Source: Populus alba | Lineage: Eukaryota > Streptophyta > Magnoliopsida > Malpighiales > Salicaceae | Reading direction: 5' to 3' | NCBI RefSeq assembly: GCF_005239225.2 | Contig: NC_133295.1 | Coordinates: forward strand, 9,796,001-9,860,000 | DNA length: 64,000 nucleotides | In this document: one piece after another, positions 10,361 to 21,767 of the stretch | How positions within the stretch are numbered: the stretch's first letter is position 1 | Layout: each line of letters begins with the position of its first letter | The notes under the pieces: model-generated | Told to the model about the DNA's origin: nothing | The model's database searches: none | What the model saw: only the letters and a program-made list of their open reading frames with translations | Program-made: the position numbers and the translations under genes

Positions 10361-10620
10361 TCCTTGGCTAGTAATAACTCCTGAAGTTGCACAGATTTAA
10401 TCAACACTGTGTTGGTAGCCATTGAAGGCTTTCCAAGACCTCAAAGTTCTAACTCTAATAATAATTAAAGATGATAATGACAATGAAACCACTGGTTTGC
10501 AATAACTCCTAAAGTTACATGGTTTGAACCAACATCCTGTTGGTACCTATTAAACATCTTTCAAAACCTTAAGGTTCCAAACCTGATGGTAATTAGGAAT
10601 GATAACAACCTGTTTCTTGA
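10361..10620. repeat. Tandem duplication, unit about 127 bp
   Basis: 'aataactcctgaagttgcac' at 10374 and 'aataactcctaaagttacat' at 10501 start two diverged units, which both continue with 'caacat/ctgtgttggta' and 'tttccaagacctcaaagttc'-like segments. No coding potential. Confidence 0.75.
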
Positions 10621-11080
10621 AGTAACCAATGATGAGGTCTTGTTTTATCTAGTAGGCTTGAAGGTCGGGCCTATACCCGGGATAAAGTCATTAATCTCGT
10701 AATTCTAGCAATCTGACCTACCATTCAATGGTGAAAGCGTAGGTAGATCATCATCGTTACTTGTAAAAGGTCTTTTTTTTTAAAATCTATTTGAGGACTC
10801 TTCGATGATTAAATTAGAATCAGTTTAGGGAAAAATAAATTATCCATTTAAGGATTTTTCTTTTAAGATAGATCTATTTGACATTGTTAAAGCATAGATA
10901 GAAAATTAAACCTGACATGATCATCTTTTTTTCATCCTTTTATAGCCCTCCAAGTGCTTCTCTTTCTTGTAAGGAAAAGGTTAACCTGTCTGTAAAGTAT
11001 CTTTGTCTCATCATGATAAAATATCTCTAATCTATGGTTCTATTAGGATAAAAATTCTCTAATCTATTAGTGGGCATGTT

Positions 11081-11340
11081 GGCTCAGTGCTTTTCTAAGC
11101 CAAGGATAATAGGTTGGGGACAATGGGTTTGACAACTCGTTAGACCCACATGTGTTTGGGTTTAACGTTTAGCGAAGCCCAGGGATAATAGGTTCAGTAA
11201 CTAGCCAGATCCACATGTGTCTAGGCTCAGCACCTGGCTGAGCCTAGAAAAAATAGGTCTCATAACTTACTAGATCTACGGGAGTTTGGGTTTGGCGCTT
11301 GGCTGAGCCTAAAAACGATTTATTATAACCCTTTCATGGT
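11081..11340. repeat. Tandem array of about four 65-75 bp units
   Basis: Units start near 11081, 11157, 11223 and 11287. Each reads 'ttgggctcagcacttggctgagccta.ggataataggtt...actcg.cagacccacatgtg' with changes. The same family is at 8563-8690. Together with the arrays between them this looks like an old, decayed repetitive element; no proteins remain. Confidence 0.75.
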
Positions 11341-12041
11341 CAAATTCAGACAACAAAAAAAAAAAAAACAATGTTCATCCATTTTATACACGTACACGTG
11401 CATTGCATAATATCTAACCTTATTATTAAGACAAAACATTATTCATATAAAATAAAATAACAAACCTCACGATCATAATGACAAATTCTATACATATTTG
11501 TTTTAGTTTTTTTTTTTTTTCGCTAAATATAATTGCGGTCTACAATCAATGAATAATAAGGATATGATAAGATACAGCAATTTCCTCTTACAATAAAATT
11601 GAGTTCAAATTATGAAAAGGTGGTATTTGAACACACGACTTTTCCGCAAGTAAAAGCAGACCATGCCTCTAGAACAGTGACCCAATTCATTTTTCTTGAA
11701 TGCTCCAAGATTCCATTTTTTTCATAAAGTATATACTTTGCAAGTGCAATAGCTTTCCCTTGACAAATAATTCCAATATATATTAGAAAAAGAAAGAAAG
11801 AAAGACGACCCAGCAATCAACAGCAAGAGTGTTAACAGCAAACTCATTTGCTAAAGCAAAACTCGAACATCTTTGACAGCTAACATGACCAGTTCATTCA
11901 TTAAAAAAAAAAAAAAAAAAAAAGGTTGCCAGTAGCTAATGGCTGATCTTCCGAAGCTCTCCTCACAGCAGCAGCCTCCAAAGTCTTCTTGCCTCACCAG
12001 CACATAGGCAGTAGCTACAAACAAGAATTGTCAGTCTGTTC
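11341..12041. other. Intergenic, including the upstream region of the U-box gene
   Basis: Low-complexity T and A runs (11507-11520, 11903-11922). On the minus strand of about 11590-11680 a tRNA-like box B (GTGTTCAAATACC) suggests an eroded SINE, too weak to call. No gene seen. Confidence 0.4.
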
Positions 12042-12128
12042 ATGCCCCCAACCGCCGCATCCTTCCTCAATCCCAAACACCAAGAGAGCAAAACCCCTTC
12101 CATTTTCCCACCACCACCACCACAAGCC

Positions 12129-13781
12129 ATGGGTGGAAATGGCAAACGGAGATGGAAAATCTCTTTCTATTCTCGCTCAAAACCTACTCAAACCCAACAA
12201 CCTCCTCCTAAAGAATTCATCTGTCCCATTTATGGATCCTTAATGTCCGACCCTGTTGTTGTCTCCTCTGGCCAAACCTTCGAGCGGGTTTCTGTCCAAG
12301 TTTGCCGCGATTTAGGCTTTATCCCCACCCTCGAAGACAACATCCTCCCTGATTTCACCACAGTAATCCCCAATTTAGCCATCAAATCAACGATTCTCCA
12401 CTGGTGTGATACTTCAGGCATCCAGCACCCTCGTGCACCCGATTACTCCTCTCTCGAGGAAATTGTCCGCCAAAAAATGAAATTCTCGTCATCAAAGTCG
12501 ATGCATTTAAACATGAGCCGTCCAGATATTAGAGTTTCCGAGAGGGAGCTCCTTGAGGGTGTAGCTGAAAAGCCTCCTGTTCTTTTCTCTCACGCCATCA
12601 CTGAGTTGGCTCACCGAGTCAACCATTTCTACTCCAGCTCCTCCGAAGAACCCGTGATTGTCAAAACAGCCGCCACTCCAGCAGCTAGTCCGCTCACTCC
12701 TTTGCCTCTGGCGACTCGGCCAGCGTGCTATTCTTCCACATCCTCGTCGTCCACTTCGATTACAGAATCCGAAGACCCTACTTCGAATTCTTCGTGCTCG
12801 CTTGAAGAAGATGAGATAGTGGAAAAGCTTAAAAGTGTTGATGTACGTGATCAAGAAGAAGGTGTGATTTGGCTGCGAAAGATCACGAGAACGAAAGTAG
12901 AAATCAGAGTTTCACTTTGTACGCCTCGATTACTCCCTGCTCTTCGTGCTTTAATTGCTTCACGACATTTTGTTGTCAAGACAAATGCTACTGCTTCACT
13001 TGTTAATCTGTCATTAGAGAAAGCAAACAAGGTGAAAATCGTGCGGTCGGGTTTTATTCCTATATTGATTGATGTGTTAAAAGAAGGGTTTAGTGAAGCG
13101 CAAGAGCACGCGGCTGGTGCGTTCTTTAGTTTAGCTCTAGAGGATGAGAATAGAATGGCGATTGGTGTTCTAGGTGCATTGCAGCCGTTGATGCAGGCGT
13201 TGAAGGCGGAGAGCGAGAGAGCACGCCATGATTCGGCAATGGCGTTGTACCATTTGAGTTTAATGCAGAGTAACCGGGTTAAATTGGTCAAACTCGGTGC
13301 TGTTTCGATGTTGTTGAGTATGGTGAATTCTGGTGATTTGGCAAGCAGGTTGCTGCTTGTGCTGTGTAATTTGGCTGCTTGTAATGAAGGGAGATCGGCC
13401 ATGCTTGATTCGAATGCGGTGGCAATACTGGTAGGGATCTTGAGGGAGGGTTGTGGAGGGCATTCGGAGGTAATTCAGGAGAGTTGTGTAGCTGCATTGT
13501 TTGCGTTGAGTCATGGGAGTATGAGGTTTAAGGGATTGGCTAAGGAGGCAAGAGCTGAGGAGGTGTTGAGGGAGATTGAAGAGCGAGGGAGCAAGAGAGC
13601 CAGAGAGAAAGCGAAGAGGATCTTGATGGTGGTGATGAGAGGGAGTGAGGAGGAGGTTGAATGGGAGGAGGAGGTTGACTGGGAGGAGGTTTTTTTGGTG
13701 GAGTCAGAGGTGGTGGGAGAAGCTTGCATGGTCCAAACTCTACCAATTTTTGACAATTATAAAGTCTGTAATTATTTATAG
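12129..13781 (+). CDS. U-box / ARM-repeat E3 ubiquitin ligase, PUB38/PUB40 type
   Basis: A single-exon gene of 550 residues from ATG 12129. An in-frame ATG at 12042 would add 29 Pro/Ser-rich residues; I prefer 12129 because the family begins MGxNGxxRW and this one begins MGGNGKRRW. The U-box, which recruits the E2 enzyme, is at about residues 29-105 (EFICPIYGSLMSDPVVVSSG ... IKSTILHWC). A conserved linker follows (SPLTPLPLATRPAC), then a Ser-rich acidic segment and an ARM-repeat array at about residues 255-500, with motifs such as VKTNATASLVNLSLE, AQEHAAGAFFSLALED and RHDSAMALYHLS. The C-terminus is Glu/Arg-rich. Such proteins attach ubiquitin to targets bound by the ARM repeats; Arabidopsis relatives act in hormone and stress signalling. 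No defects are seen. The sub-family call rests on remembered similarity. Confidence 0.93.
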   Translation: MGGNGKRRWKISFYSRSKPTQTQQPPPKEFICPIYGSLMSDPVVVSSGQTFERVSVQVCRDLGFIPTLEDNILPDFTTVIPNLAIKSTILHWCDTSGIQHPRAPDYSSLEEIVRQKMKFSSSKSMHLNMSRPDIRVSERELLEGVAEKPPVLFSHAITELAHRVNHFYSSSSEEPVIVKTAATPAASPLTPLPLATRPACYSSTSSSSTSITESEDPTSNSSCSLEEDEIVEKLKSVDVRDQEEGVIWLRKITRTKVEIRVSLCTPRLLPALRALIASRHFVVKTNATASLVNLSLEKANKVKIVRSGFIPILIDVLKEGFSEAQEHAAGAFFSLALEDENRMAIGVLGALQPLMQALKAESERARHDSAMALYHLSLMQSNRVKLVKLGAVSMLLSMVNSGDLASRLLLVLCNLAACNEGRSAMLDSNAVAILVGILREGCGGHSEVIQESCVAALFALSHGSMRFKGLAKEARAEEVLREIEERGSKRAREKAKRILMVVMRGSEEEVEWEEEVDWEEVFLVESEVVGEACMVQTLPIFDNYKVCNYL

Positions 13782-14379
13782 TCTCTTGTTCTTCAATGTT
13801 TCATGCATCTGTGTCTCTTTCTTTTGTTGCTGAGATCAGTTGACTGTAAGAAAGGTTGTAAGATTTTTGGAATGCGGTGGCTGCGCGCACAAATGGCTAG
13901 AAACAAAGTTTGGATTTAGTTTTATTGGATATTTTACATAAATAATTGCAGCTGACCTTTGCCAAGAGTTTCACATTATATGATCCTTTATTGACTTGTT
14001 CTTGATTACTGGCTTTCGTTTTCATGTTGACTTGTGTATTCTGAGCACCAATGGATGATGGTAGGAATTGGTAGGTATGCCGGCAACTTTCTCTGGGCTT
14101 TTGGCAACGCTTCTCTTGCTATTTGAAATAATTTTTAATCTTATATAGTATAAAAAAATAAAAAATAAAAAGCTTTTTTTTATTATTCCAATGGTTGAGA
14201 CCTTAATTTCGTAAATTTCTTCATTAAAAAATCGATCAACTTAGAAACTACCTTCGGATTTTATTTTGAAATTGCATATTTGATTGATTTTAAGTAAAAT
14301 GTCACAACGTTACTTCAAATTTCAATAAAATTACCTTGTGTATAACTTGCCAGTACAAAGTCAGGGTGTGTTTGGTAGG
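13782..14379. other. 3' flank of the U-box gene, no further gene
   Basis: AT-rich sequence with A and T runs. No open frame of note on either strand. Confidence 0.4.
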
Positions 14380-15434
14380 GTGTGTTTGGTATTGTGGTTG
14401 TTGTTGTGGTTGTGGTTTTTAAAAAGTTATTTTATAAAAAGTACTTTTAGTTAAGGTTGGTTTGAAAAAATATATGTTTGGTTAAAACTGTAGTTGAAAT
14501 TGAGGTTGAACAAAAAGTAGTTTAATGTGTTTGGTTAAAAAAAATGCTTTTCAAATTGATGTTATAAAATAATTAAAAAAATACTTTTAATTTAAATATT
14601 GTAGATTTAACTACCATTATTACATCATGAAATAAATAACTATATTTTTCATGATTTTTTAAGCACGCAACAATAAAAATTGAATTTTTTGTTACGTCAT
14701 CAAGTGATCTTCTTCTAATTTTTTGAATAAAACTGAATTAAAATAAAAATAAAAACTGATTTTTTTTTAACTGGGTCTGACACGGCAAGAACATAATTGG
14801 AATTGCGATCAAATTCCACAAATGTTACGTCATCATGCTATATCCTTCTAATTTATGTAGTGTTATTAAATAATATTAAATACTAGTTTTTCAACTAAAA
14901 CTCAATTTAAAAAAAAAAATTACAATTTCATTACGTACAAAATTTATTCGACAAAAACTACAGTTTTCATGATTTTTTTAGCATGCAATAAAATTAGGTA
15001 AAATATTATCATGAATAAAATTGGGATTAAAGTATGAGTAAATTTAATTAACCTTAAACTAATTTTTAAAAAAAAAAAAAAAAAAATATTGTTCACATTT
15101 ACATGAATAGTGCGAGTGAAATCACTGGTTTTTTTTTAATTGCACTGATTTTTCAAAAAAAAAAAAACAAACTTTTCTTGGTTTTTCAAAATTAAAAAAA
15201 AAAACTAAAATTCTGATTTAAGTTTAGGGAACAGTGCGAGTGAATTAAAAATTCACTCGCACTGTACAGTGGAGCCATGCTCCACTATTCCAGCTTTTTT
15301 GCTGCGTCTCCCAAACCTCCGTTTCATTTTAAATTTGAGTGGGCCCTACCAGTGAAAAGCAGGTTTTGTTTTCTTACCAAACGAAAATAGGCGTGGCTAC
15401 GGGTGAACCTCACCCGCAGCCACGTTACCAAACG
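14380..15434. mobile_element. Large MITE-like element with GTGTTTGGTA / TACCAAAC ends
   Basis: The left end reads GTGTGTTTGGTATTGTGGTTG and the right end reads CGTTACCAAACGGTC, an imperfect inverted repeat. The inside is AT-rich, non-coding and full of 'gtggttgtggttttt'-like and 'catgatttttttagca' segments, typical of a non-autonomous DNA element family abundant in poplar (general knowledge). The left end motif is doubled (14366-14379 and 14380-14391). Target duplications could not be fixed, so borders are approximate. Confidence 0.6.
15231..15286. repeat. Two adjacent perfect hairpins inside the MITE-like element
   Basis: ACAGTGCGAGTGAATT (15231-15246) pairs with AATTCACTCGCACTGT (15250-15265) around a 3-base loop. 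AGTGGAGC (15268-15275) pairs with GCTCCACT (15279-15286) around CAT. A diverged single arm, 'agtgcgagtgaaat', occurs at about 15107-15120. Confidence 0.85.
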
Positions 15435-15439
15435 GTCTC

Positions 15440-16780
15440 TTTATGTGAGATTTTCCTAACTCATTTTCTATCCCTAATTTTTTAATTTTATTAAATTAAA
15501 AATATAAAAAAATTATCTCCATCAAAATTCTTTAATTGTTTTTTAAAACTTAGCTATTTTAATAAACTTTTTAAATATTTTTAGCTTTTTTGTATATTTT
15601 ATTTAGTTTCAAAAATAGTGAACTAATAAAAAAGATAATAAATCAAGTGTGAGCTTAAAAAAATAAAATAAAACAAAGATAAGAAAAACATGGGTGCTTT
15701 TTTTGGAGATAAACGCTTTAACAAAGAAGTCAGGGCATATCGTCTATATAAGACTCTCTCTTAACCAAACAATACCCTGTTGTTCATCTAGTTACGTTAA
15801 TGACTTTATTTTGATCTGGGAGCAACTACCCTGGAAGTAGATAATTCTTGAAGGGAGATCTCTAATTATTCTTTATGTCAACTATGGTGGCCACTAATCC
15901 ATCTTTTAGGTTTGGTTTTTTCAAGATTTCAATCCATACATTCAAAAAGAGTTTGATTAAATTGAAGTTTGCCAGTTTAGAGAAGAGATTTGTCCTTCCA
16001 TTCGTTTCTCTTGGAATATGATCAATTAAAATTTATTTACCTTTATCTTTCTCAAAAAGAGGAACTTGAACTTTTTGTATATAAGAACCCCAAAATTTCA
16101 AACAATTTATTTGAAATTTCATTATTTTTTTCTTACAAAAATTTTGGCAGGATTTCCTCTAATTTAATCTATCCCAAGTTATCGACAATTTCGACAATAG
16201 TCCCAAACAAACCATTTTCAACAATTCAGTATTTCTATTTTATTCCAACATTTCACAATCAATGATATTTTACATTTTATAACATATCAATTCAAGGAAT
16301 AATCATGTTAACAAATTAAAAGAAAAACAATTTTCTTAACAATCATACACATAATCATAAATTATACATTTGATATTTCTCCTTCGATCATATTTAATCT
16401 TCTATGTAATATTATTAAACAAATGATATTAACTAAGTGCTTATATTTCACCATTATGCTTGGAAAATAACTACCTAATAAAGTACAAGTTAAATAAGTT
16501 AGTTTATTTAAGTTCATACATGCACAACAAAATGATCTTCAAAATATATAGGAAGTATTATTTTTTTCTTAACATGACTAAAAGATCTACTAATAATAAG
16601 AGTAATCTCCAAAGCTACTACGACACGCGATATTAAGATGAGCACACTAATTTAAAAGATAATCATGGTTAATTAGAGCAAATTAAAATTTTTATTTATA
16701 TATTAATTACTCACAAATAAATTTTTGAATTTATAACACATTCCTAGAGTGCCAATCACAAATCATTAATTCAATCTAAA
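15440..16780. other. Intergenic, nothing recognised
   Basis: AT-rich DNA. A 91-codon open frame at 15990-16265 is Phe/Ser/Tyr-rich and looks like chance translation. Confidence 0.4.
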
Positions 16781-16945
16781 ACCGTCCATTCCATAAGGTG
16801 CTTGTTCCAAACTAAAATAACTGAACCACCAGTCACCTATTCATAAGGCCAATTTCAAACCAGGATAGCTGGTCTACTAGTCGCTCATTCACAAGGCACC
16901 AGTTTCAAATTAGGATAACTAGTCTACCAGTTAATAATCAGAAAA
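16781..16945. repeat. Short tandem repeat, about 2.5 units of about 62 bp
   Basis: 'cattcataaggc-ccagtttcaaactaggataactggtctaccagtc' recurs with changes from about 16785, 16845 and 16885. Non-coding. Confidence 0.6.
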
Positions 16946-17124
16946 CAAATTAACATGTGAAATTTATCATCATGGCATATAAATTTTCATTTATCATGGA
17001 GATGATTTAAATATCTAAAGTTTAAAAAGTTCAAGGTGTTAAACACCTACCTAGTGTTTATGTCTTACTAGTTGAACATGTCTGTTGAGTGATTCTTGTA
17101 GCCTCGTTTACTCTTATAGGTTCA

Positions 17125-17725
17125 TTTCATTACTAATTAAATTACTATGTCAATAATGTCATCACATCACCAATTTAATTCCATATCAACAATGTCAACC
17201 CATCATCATTTTAATTATTTCATCAACAATATTACCACAAACCAATTTAATTATTAAATCAACAATATTAACTCATCACTAATTTAATTAATTCATCAAC
17301 AACATTACCACATAACTCATTTAATTATAAATCAATAATATCAACTCATCATTATTTTAATTACTTCATCAACAACGTTACCATATAACTCATTTAATTA
17401 TCAATCAACAATAGCAACTCATCATTAATTTAATTACTTCATCAGCAACATCATCACATAACTCATTTAATTATAAATCAACAACATCAACTCATCACTA
17501 ATTTAATTACATCATTAACAACATTACCACACAACCCATTTAATTATCAATAAACAATATCAACTCATTACTAATTTAATTATTTCATCAACAACATTAC
17601 CACATAACTCATTTAATTATAAAATCAACAATATCAACTCATCACTAATTTAATTACTTCATCAACAACATAAACAAACAACCCATTTAATTTTCAATCA
17701 ACAATATCAACTCATTTAACTCCAA
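17125..17725. repeat. Minisatellite, about 73-bp unit made of two related halves, about 8 copies
   Basis: The landmark 'catcaacaacattacc' recurs at about 17221, 17294, 17367 and 17440 and on to 17725, at a steady 73-base spacing. Each unit is two similar halves of about 36 bp, both ending in 'tttaatta'. No spacers of unique sequence and no coding potential. Confidence 0.9.
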
Positions 17726-17889
17726 ATATTATGGATTGTTAAATCACAACTCAAATCAAATAAACACATTTTCATTATATGCATATTTTATATCCCTTAA
17801 ATGGTCATGGGTGTTTAATATAGGTATGTCATCTTTATTAATTTTTACTAATCTAACACCCTTATAAGTCACATCCTAATAAAGTTAAC

Positions 17890-18780
17890 ATCAATTATTG
17901 CTTCACCTAAAGGGATTAGCTGCTCAGCCATTGGCACGAGCTTGTCCTAGACATTGTTCTCAAAAGAACATTCAGCTATAAAATCTGTTAAGGCTTGCCC
18001 TTCAATAGCTGGTGTTAATTGGTATAAGAGTCCATATTCTCCTAACTCAATTGCCCAACTCACTAATCATTTAAAAATATTTGGTTTGTTGAAAATCTAT
18101 CTCAAAGTTTGGTATGTTAACACTATAATTTGATGAGCATGAAAGTATAACTTTAACTTTATGTTAACATAAGCCAAAACTCATACCATTTTCTCCACTT
18201 TTAATCACCTTATCTATATATCCTAGAGAGCTCAGTTAGAATAGTAGACTAGATATTGTATAACCTTTTTTTTTCTTTGACAAATGCCACACTAATGGCT
18301 TGATTAAAAACCCCAAGGTAAAAGAATAGACTCTCACTTTCTCATGGTTGTGACCTGGAGAGAAAAGATATGTTTTGAACTCTTTAAAAGCTTTATGACA
18401 TTTTAATGTCCACTCAAAGTTAGTGATATTCTTTAAAGTGTTAAAGAATGGCAGACTTCGTTCCCCTACCCTAAATATGAATTTGTTAAAAACAGCTAGT
18501 CTTCTAGTGAGATATTGGAACTCTTTAACCTTCTGAGGGGGAGTTATATCTAGTATCGTAAGGTTGAGTTTTATCCCCTTATTTCTCACTAGAAAACCCA
18601 AAAAGTTTTCTTCTCTAATGGTGAACACACACTTGGAGGGGTTAAGCTTCATCTAACACCTACCTAAAAAAAATCTCTTCTAGGTCTTTGAGATGTTGTT
18701 CAAAACTTATTCTATTTACCAACATGTCATATTAAAACTTAAGGGTTCTATCTTTTTCTCCATTTCTTCTTCACTTTATG
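17890..18780 (-). pseudogene. Ty3-type retrotransposon RT / RNase H fragment
   Basis: On the minus strand from about 18650 the frame shows the late RT segment (KLNPSKCVF then FLGFLVRNKGIKLN), the connection with RLAVFNKFI and LPFFNTLK, and an early RNase H region. Stops interrupt it at 18236. Further down, the end of RNase H is recognisable (SWAIELGEYGLLYQLTP ... GQALTDFIAE, about 17960-18060). No LTRs were found around it. It is an old relic of a different Ty3 lineage from the one at 1-8559. Confidence 0.85.
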
Positions 18781-19466
18781 TAAAAATAAAAAAAAAATAA
18801 AAAAAAAACAGCCATATACATTTTCTAGCAAATTTATCCATCCTCCTTACAAATCCGATCCAGTCACCTAAGCCACCCACGTCGACCTATATCTATTAGT
18901 ATTAGGTTAATTTATTGAGTTGTTTAGTAATGTATTTAAGTTTTTTACTTCTTTTTCCAGGATATTATTTTTGTATTAATGCATGATTTGTATGTTAGGA
19001 TTTGTTTTGGATTTAAAGAAAATTAATTTTATTTATCATTTGATGAAATTGAGTTTGATTTTGTAATTTGGGTGTGTTATAATTGAAGAAATGATGGGGG
19101 TACCAATTATATTTTGTCAATTTTATTGTTAAGTTAGAAATTTATGGAAAATTGATCTTTGTTAAATTCATAATAATTAAAATGTATTAATTTAGGTTGA
19201 ATAAGTTTGAATTGAATAAATAATGGATAATTAGTTGGGTATCAATTAGTTTTTGTTAATTTCATTGTTTAGTTCACGTCTTAATGGAAAATAGAATTTG
19301 TGTGGAATTGATATATACTTATTGGATTGTGAATTCACTTATAATTAAAAAAAAAAATGAATTTGGAATTGATAGTTACATTATTTATACTTTACCTCAA
19401 TAAACTTATTAACTTTAACTATTGTTATGATTAGGAAAAAGAAATCAACGCAATAGCTAAAAAGGT

Positions 19467-19511
<45 letters not shown>
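19467..19511. repeat. (CT)n(CA)n compound microsatellite
   Basis: About 13 CT units followed by about 10 CA units. Confidence 0.97.
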
Positions 19512-20860
19512 TTCACCTTTTTCTCTTGTTTCCCTTTCACATGGTATATGTACTTATATATTTTGTCTCAATTCTCTCAGAACTTTAGTATTGTGTTGCT
19601 TCACTATAATGGACGGATAACCGAAATGGGATGAGTTTGAGTGGTCAAAGCGAACTGTTCATATCAATGCTCACAAACAAACAAAGTGGTTAGAAATTCC
19701 ACCATTTCTAAACTTTTAGTTAATTCAAATAAATACTTTAAGTTATATTTACTAAAATACTATTTGAAATTTAGTCTAGATGGTATGCCAAATACTTTTT
19801 TCATCCCAACATTTTTGCTCCTTATGATTGTATTTTTCTCTAGGGAGAAGACCGATTATGATTGGTTATTCATTATGAAAATCAAAACTAGAAGTCATGT
19901 CAAAGTTGTTAAAGATGAAGTAGATGAGATCGACCTTGAATTTAACAAAAAATATGGTGTTGGAAATGAAGTATATGTGTAAGAGATATTTATCTCTCAT
20001 TAATTTTTGTGTTAGGGATATTCATCCCTCATTAATGCATATGTAATAAATATATGTTCCTCATTAGATTCAAGAGATATAAATACTCCTTGAACCATCC
20101 AAGTATAGGGTTCATAATTTCTCAATTCTCAACATATATACATAACAATATTTTCTTTCACTGAGCATTTAATATATACCAAAATAAAAATTAACAATCT
20201 TATTCATAGAATTTAAAGTTTCTTTGCATATTTATTGCATGCATTCTCTCTACAAAGATATTAACTTAAATATTTAAGAGTCTCAAAATTTACTAAAGGG
20301 GACTGTTTTGTAGGTATTATGCTTTCCACAACAAACTACGACCTTCCAAAGCTACGAAGAATGGATCAAATTGTAAAAATATTTTATTAAACCCATTATT
20401 CAACCATTAAAAAATCATATTGCTAAGTGTATTGAATTTTGGAACATTATTAATGTATAAATAAATTAGACAAATAAATATGATAATATATAACATATAG
20501 AGGGTTGAAAAGGTAAACCAATTCTTTTTGTCCACTCTACTTGATGCGCAGGGTTTAAGCTTTGTCTTCAGTTATGGTTTGTCATTAAATAGAAAATGTG
20601 ATTGTTTTGCTGAATTAAGTGAATGCAGCAGCAGTAACACAACAAACGCGGGACCTATTTGACTTAATTGGGTCTGTCCGTTTTGGCATTTCTGGCATAG
20701 TGATCAATAATATTTCTAGGTACATTTTGTACGTTACCATTCCAAAAAAAATTCTTAGGAACTGGCTGGTATGAGTTCATAAATAGTTGTTGAAATAATT
20801 TCCTTTTTTATGTTTATATGTTATTTTCCCAATACAATTGCTATTTTGAATCATAGAACC
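19512..20860. other. Intergenic, no gene recognised
   Basis: An open frame at 19641-19982 (113 codons) has a hydrophobic middle and an acidic end but no motif I know. Nothing else is supported here. Confidence 0.35.
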
Positions 20861-20949
20861 CAGATGGAAAAGGTGAAGGTGGATCCAGCTGAAGTTGCTT
20901 GCTTGGAGGCTGAGCTATAATGTACGTAATGGAAAGGGATGGTGTGAAT

Positions 20950-21120
20950 TTTTTGTTTGGATTTGAGGAAACTCCACCCATAAAAAGTGTATTTTATGAG
21001 TTTAAATAAGAGAATAAAACTTTGATTATTACAGATTTTTATAAAAAATATATATTTTGACTCGAAATTAAGATTTATTATACAACTCAAGCACTTTATC
21101 ATCACGCCATATCCATTGAG
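20950..21120 (-). mobile_element. SINE-like retroposon with perfect 16-bp target site duplication
   Basis: AAGGGATGGTGTGAAT occurs exactly at 20934-20949 and again at 21121-21136, bracketing a 171-bp insert. On the minus strand the insert begins with a tRNA-like head (ATGGCGTGATGATAAAGTG, box A-like), has a box B-like TTTCGAGTC about 40 bases on, and ends in ...CCAAACAAAAA. This is the structure of a tRNA-derived SINE mobilised by LINE machinery. Confidence 0.8.
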
Positions 21121-21767
21121 AAGGGATGGTGTGAATCTGTTGGCACAAATTGGATTGTGTCAAGGAAGCCTAATGCCGCTATGCCACTGTTTTAAGTCAG
21201 CATTGGGCGTCACTTGCTATTGCCTCGGAGTTTAGGACATACACACATCCAGTGCCTGCAGTTTTACGTATTTGTTAATGTTCGTTTCATGAAAGGTGCA
21301 ACTAAGGAAATTTTGCTGGTCATTCTCTGCTACTTGTTTCACAGTTCTCCACAGAAGCATCTTTTCAGAGTAGTATTATGATTTCAGTGAATCTTTGATT
21401 AATTTCTTCAGCATCAATATCTCTCAAAGAGATGGAAGTGGAGAAGTGTGTCTATTCAGGCATGGTCAGGGGCTCCAGCCATCTCTCACTGATGATCTTC
21501 AATTAGGACCCTTGCTTTTAACGTTCAGAAGAGTAATGTTGGTTTAGATGATAAATGGATTGACTAACTATATTTTTCTGATGCAATTCCTCATTCTAAT
21601 ATAATATTTTGTCCTTTCTCATGTTAGAATTACAATGGTATATAATCCATATTCGTAAAAGATGAAGCAACGCATCCACATGATCGTGTGTAACAACAAT
21701 AGTTCAATGAGTTATCATGCCAGAAAATTAAAACTAATGAATACGATCTCATTCGACAACAAGGAAA

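Noticed and set aside
12507..13402. Long minus-strand open frames (115 and 183 codons) opposite the U-box gene
   Set aside because: They are antisense to conserved U-box/ARM protein and have low-complexity or odd composition; shadows of a strongly coding sense strand.
17125..17725. CRISPR-like regular repeats
   Set aside because: Repeats are head-to-tail with no unique spacers, in a plant nuclear genome; a minisatellite.
19641..19982. Transposase-like gene
   Set aside because: A vague resemblance in the leader (YYNGRITEM) to MULE proteins was too short, and the frame shows no domain.
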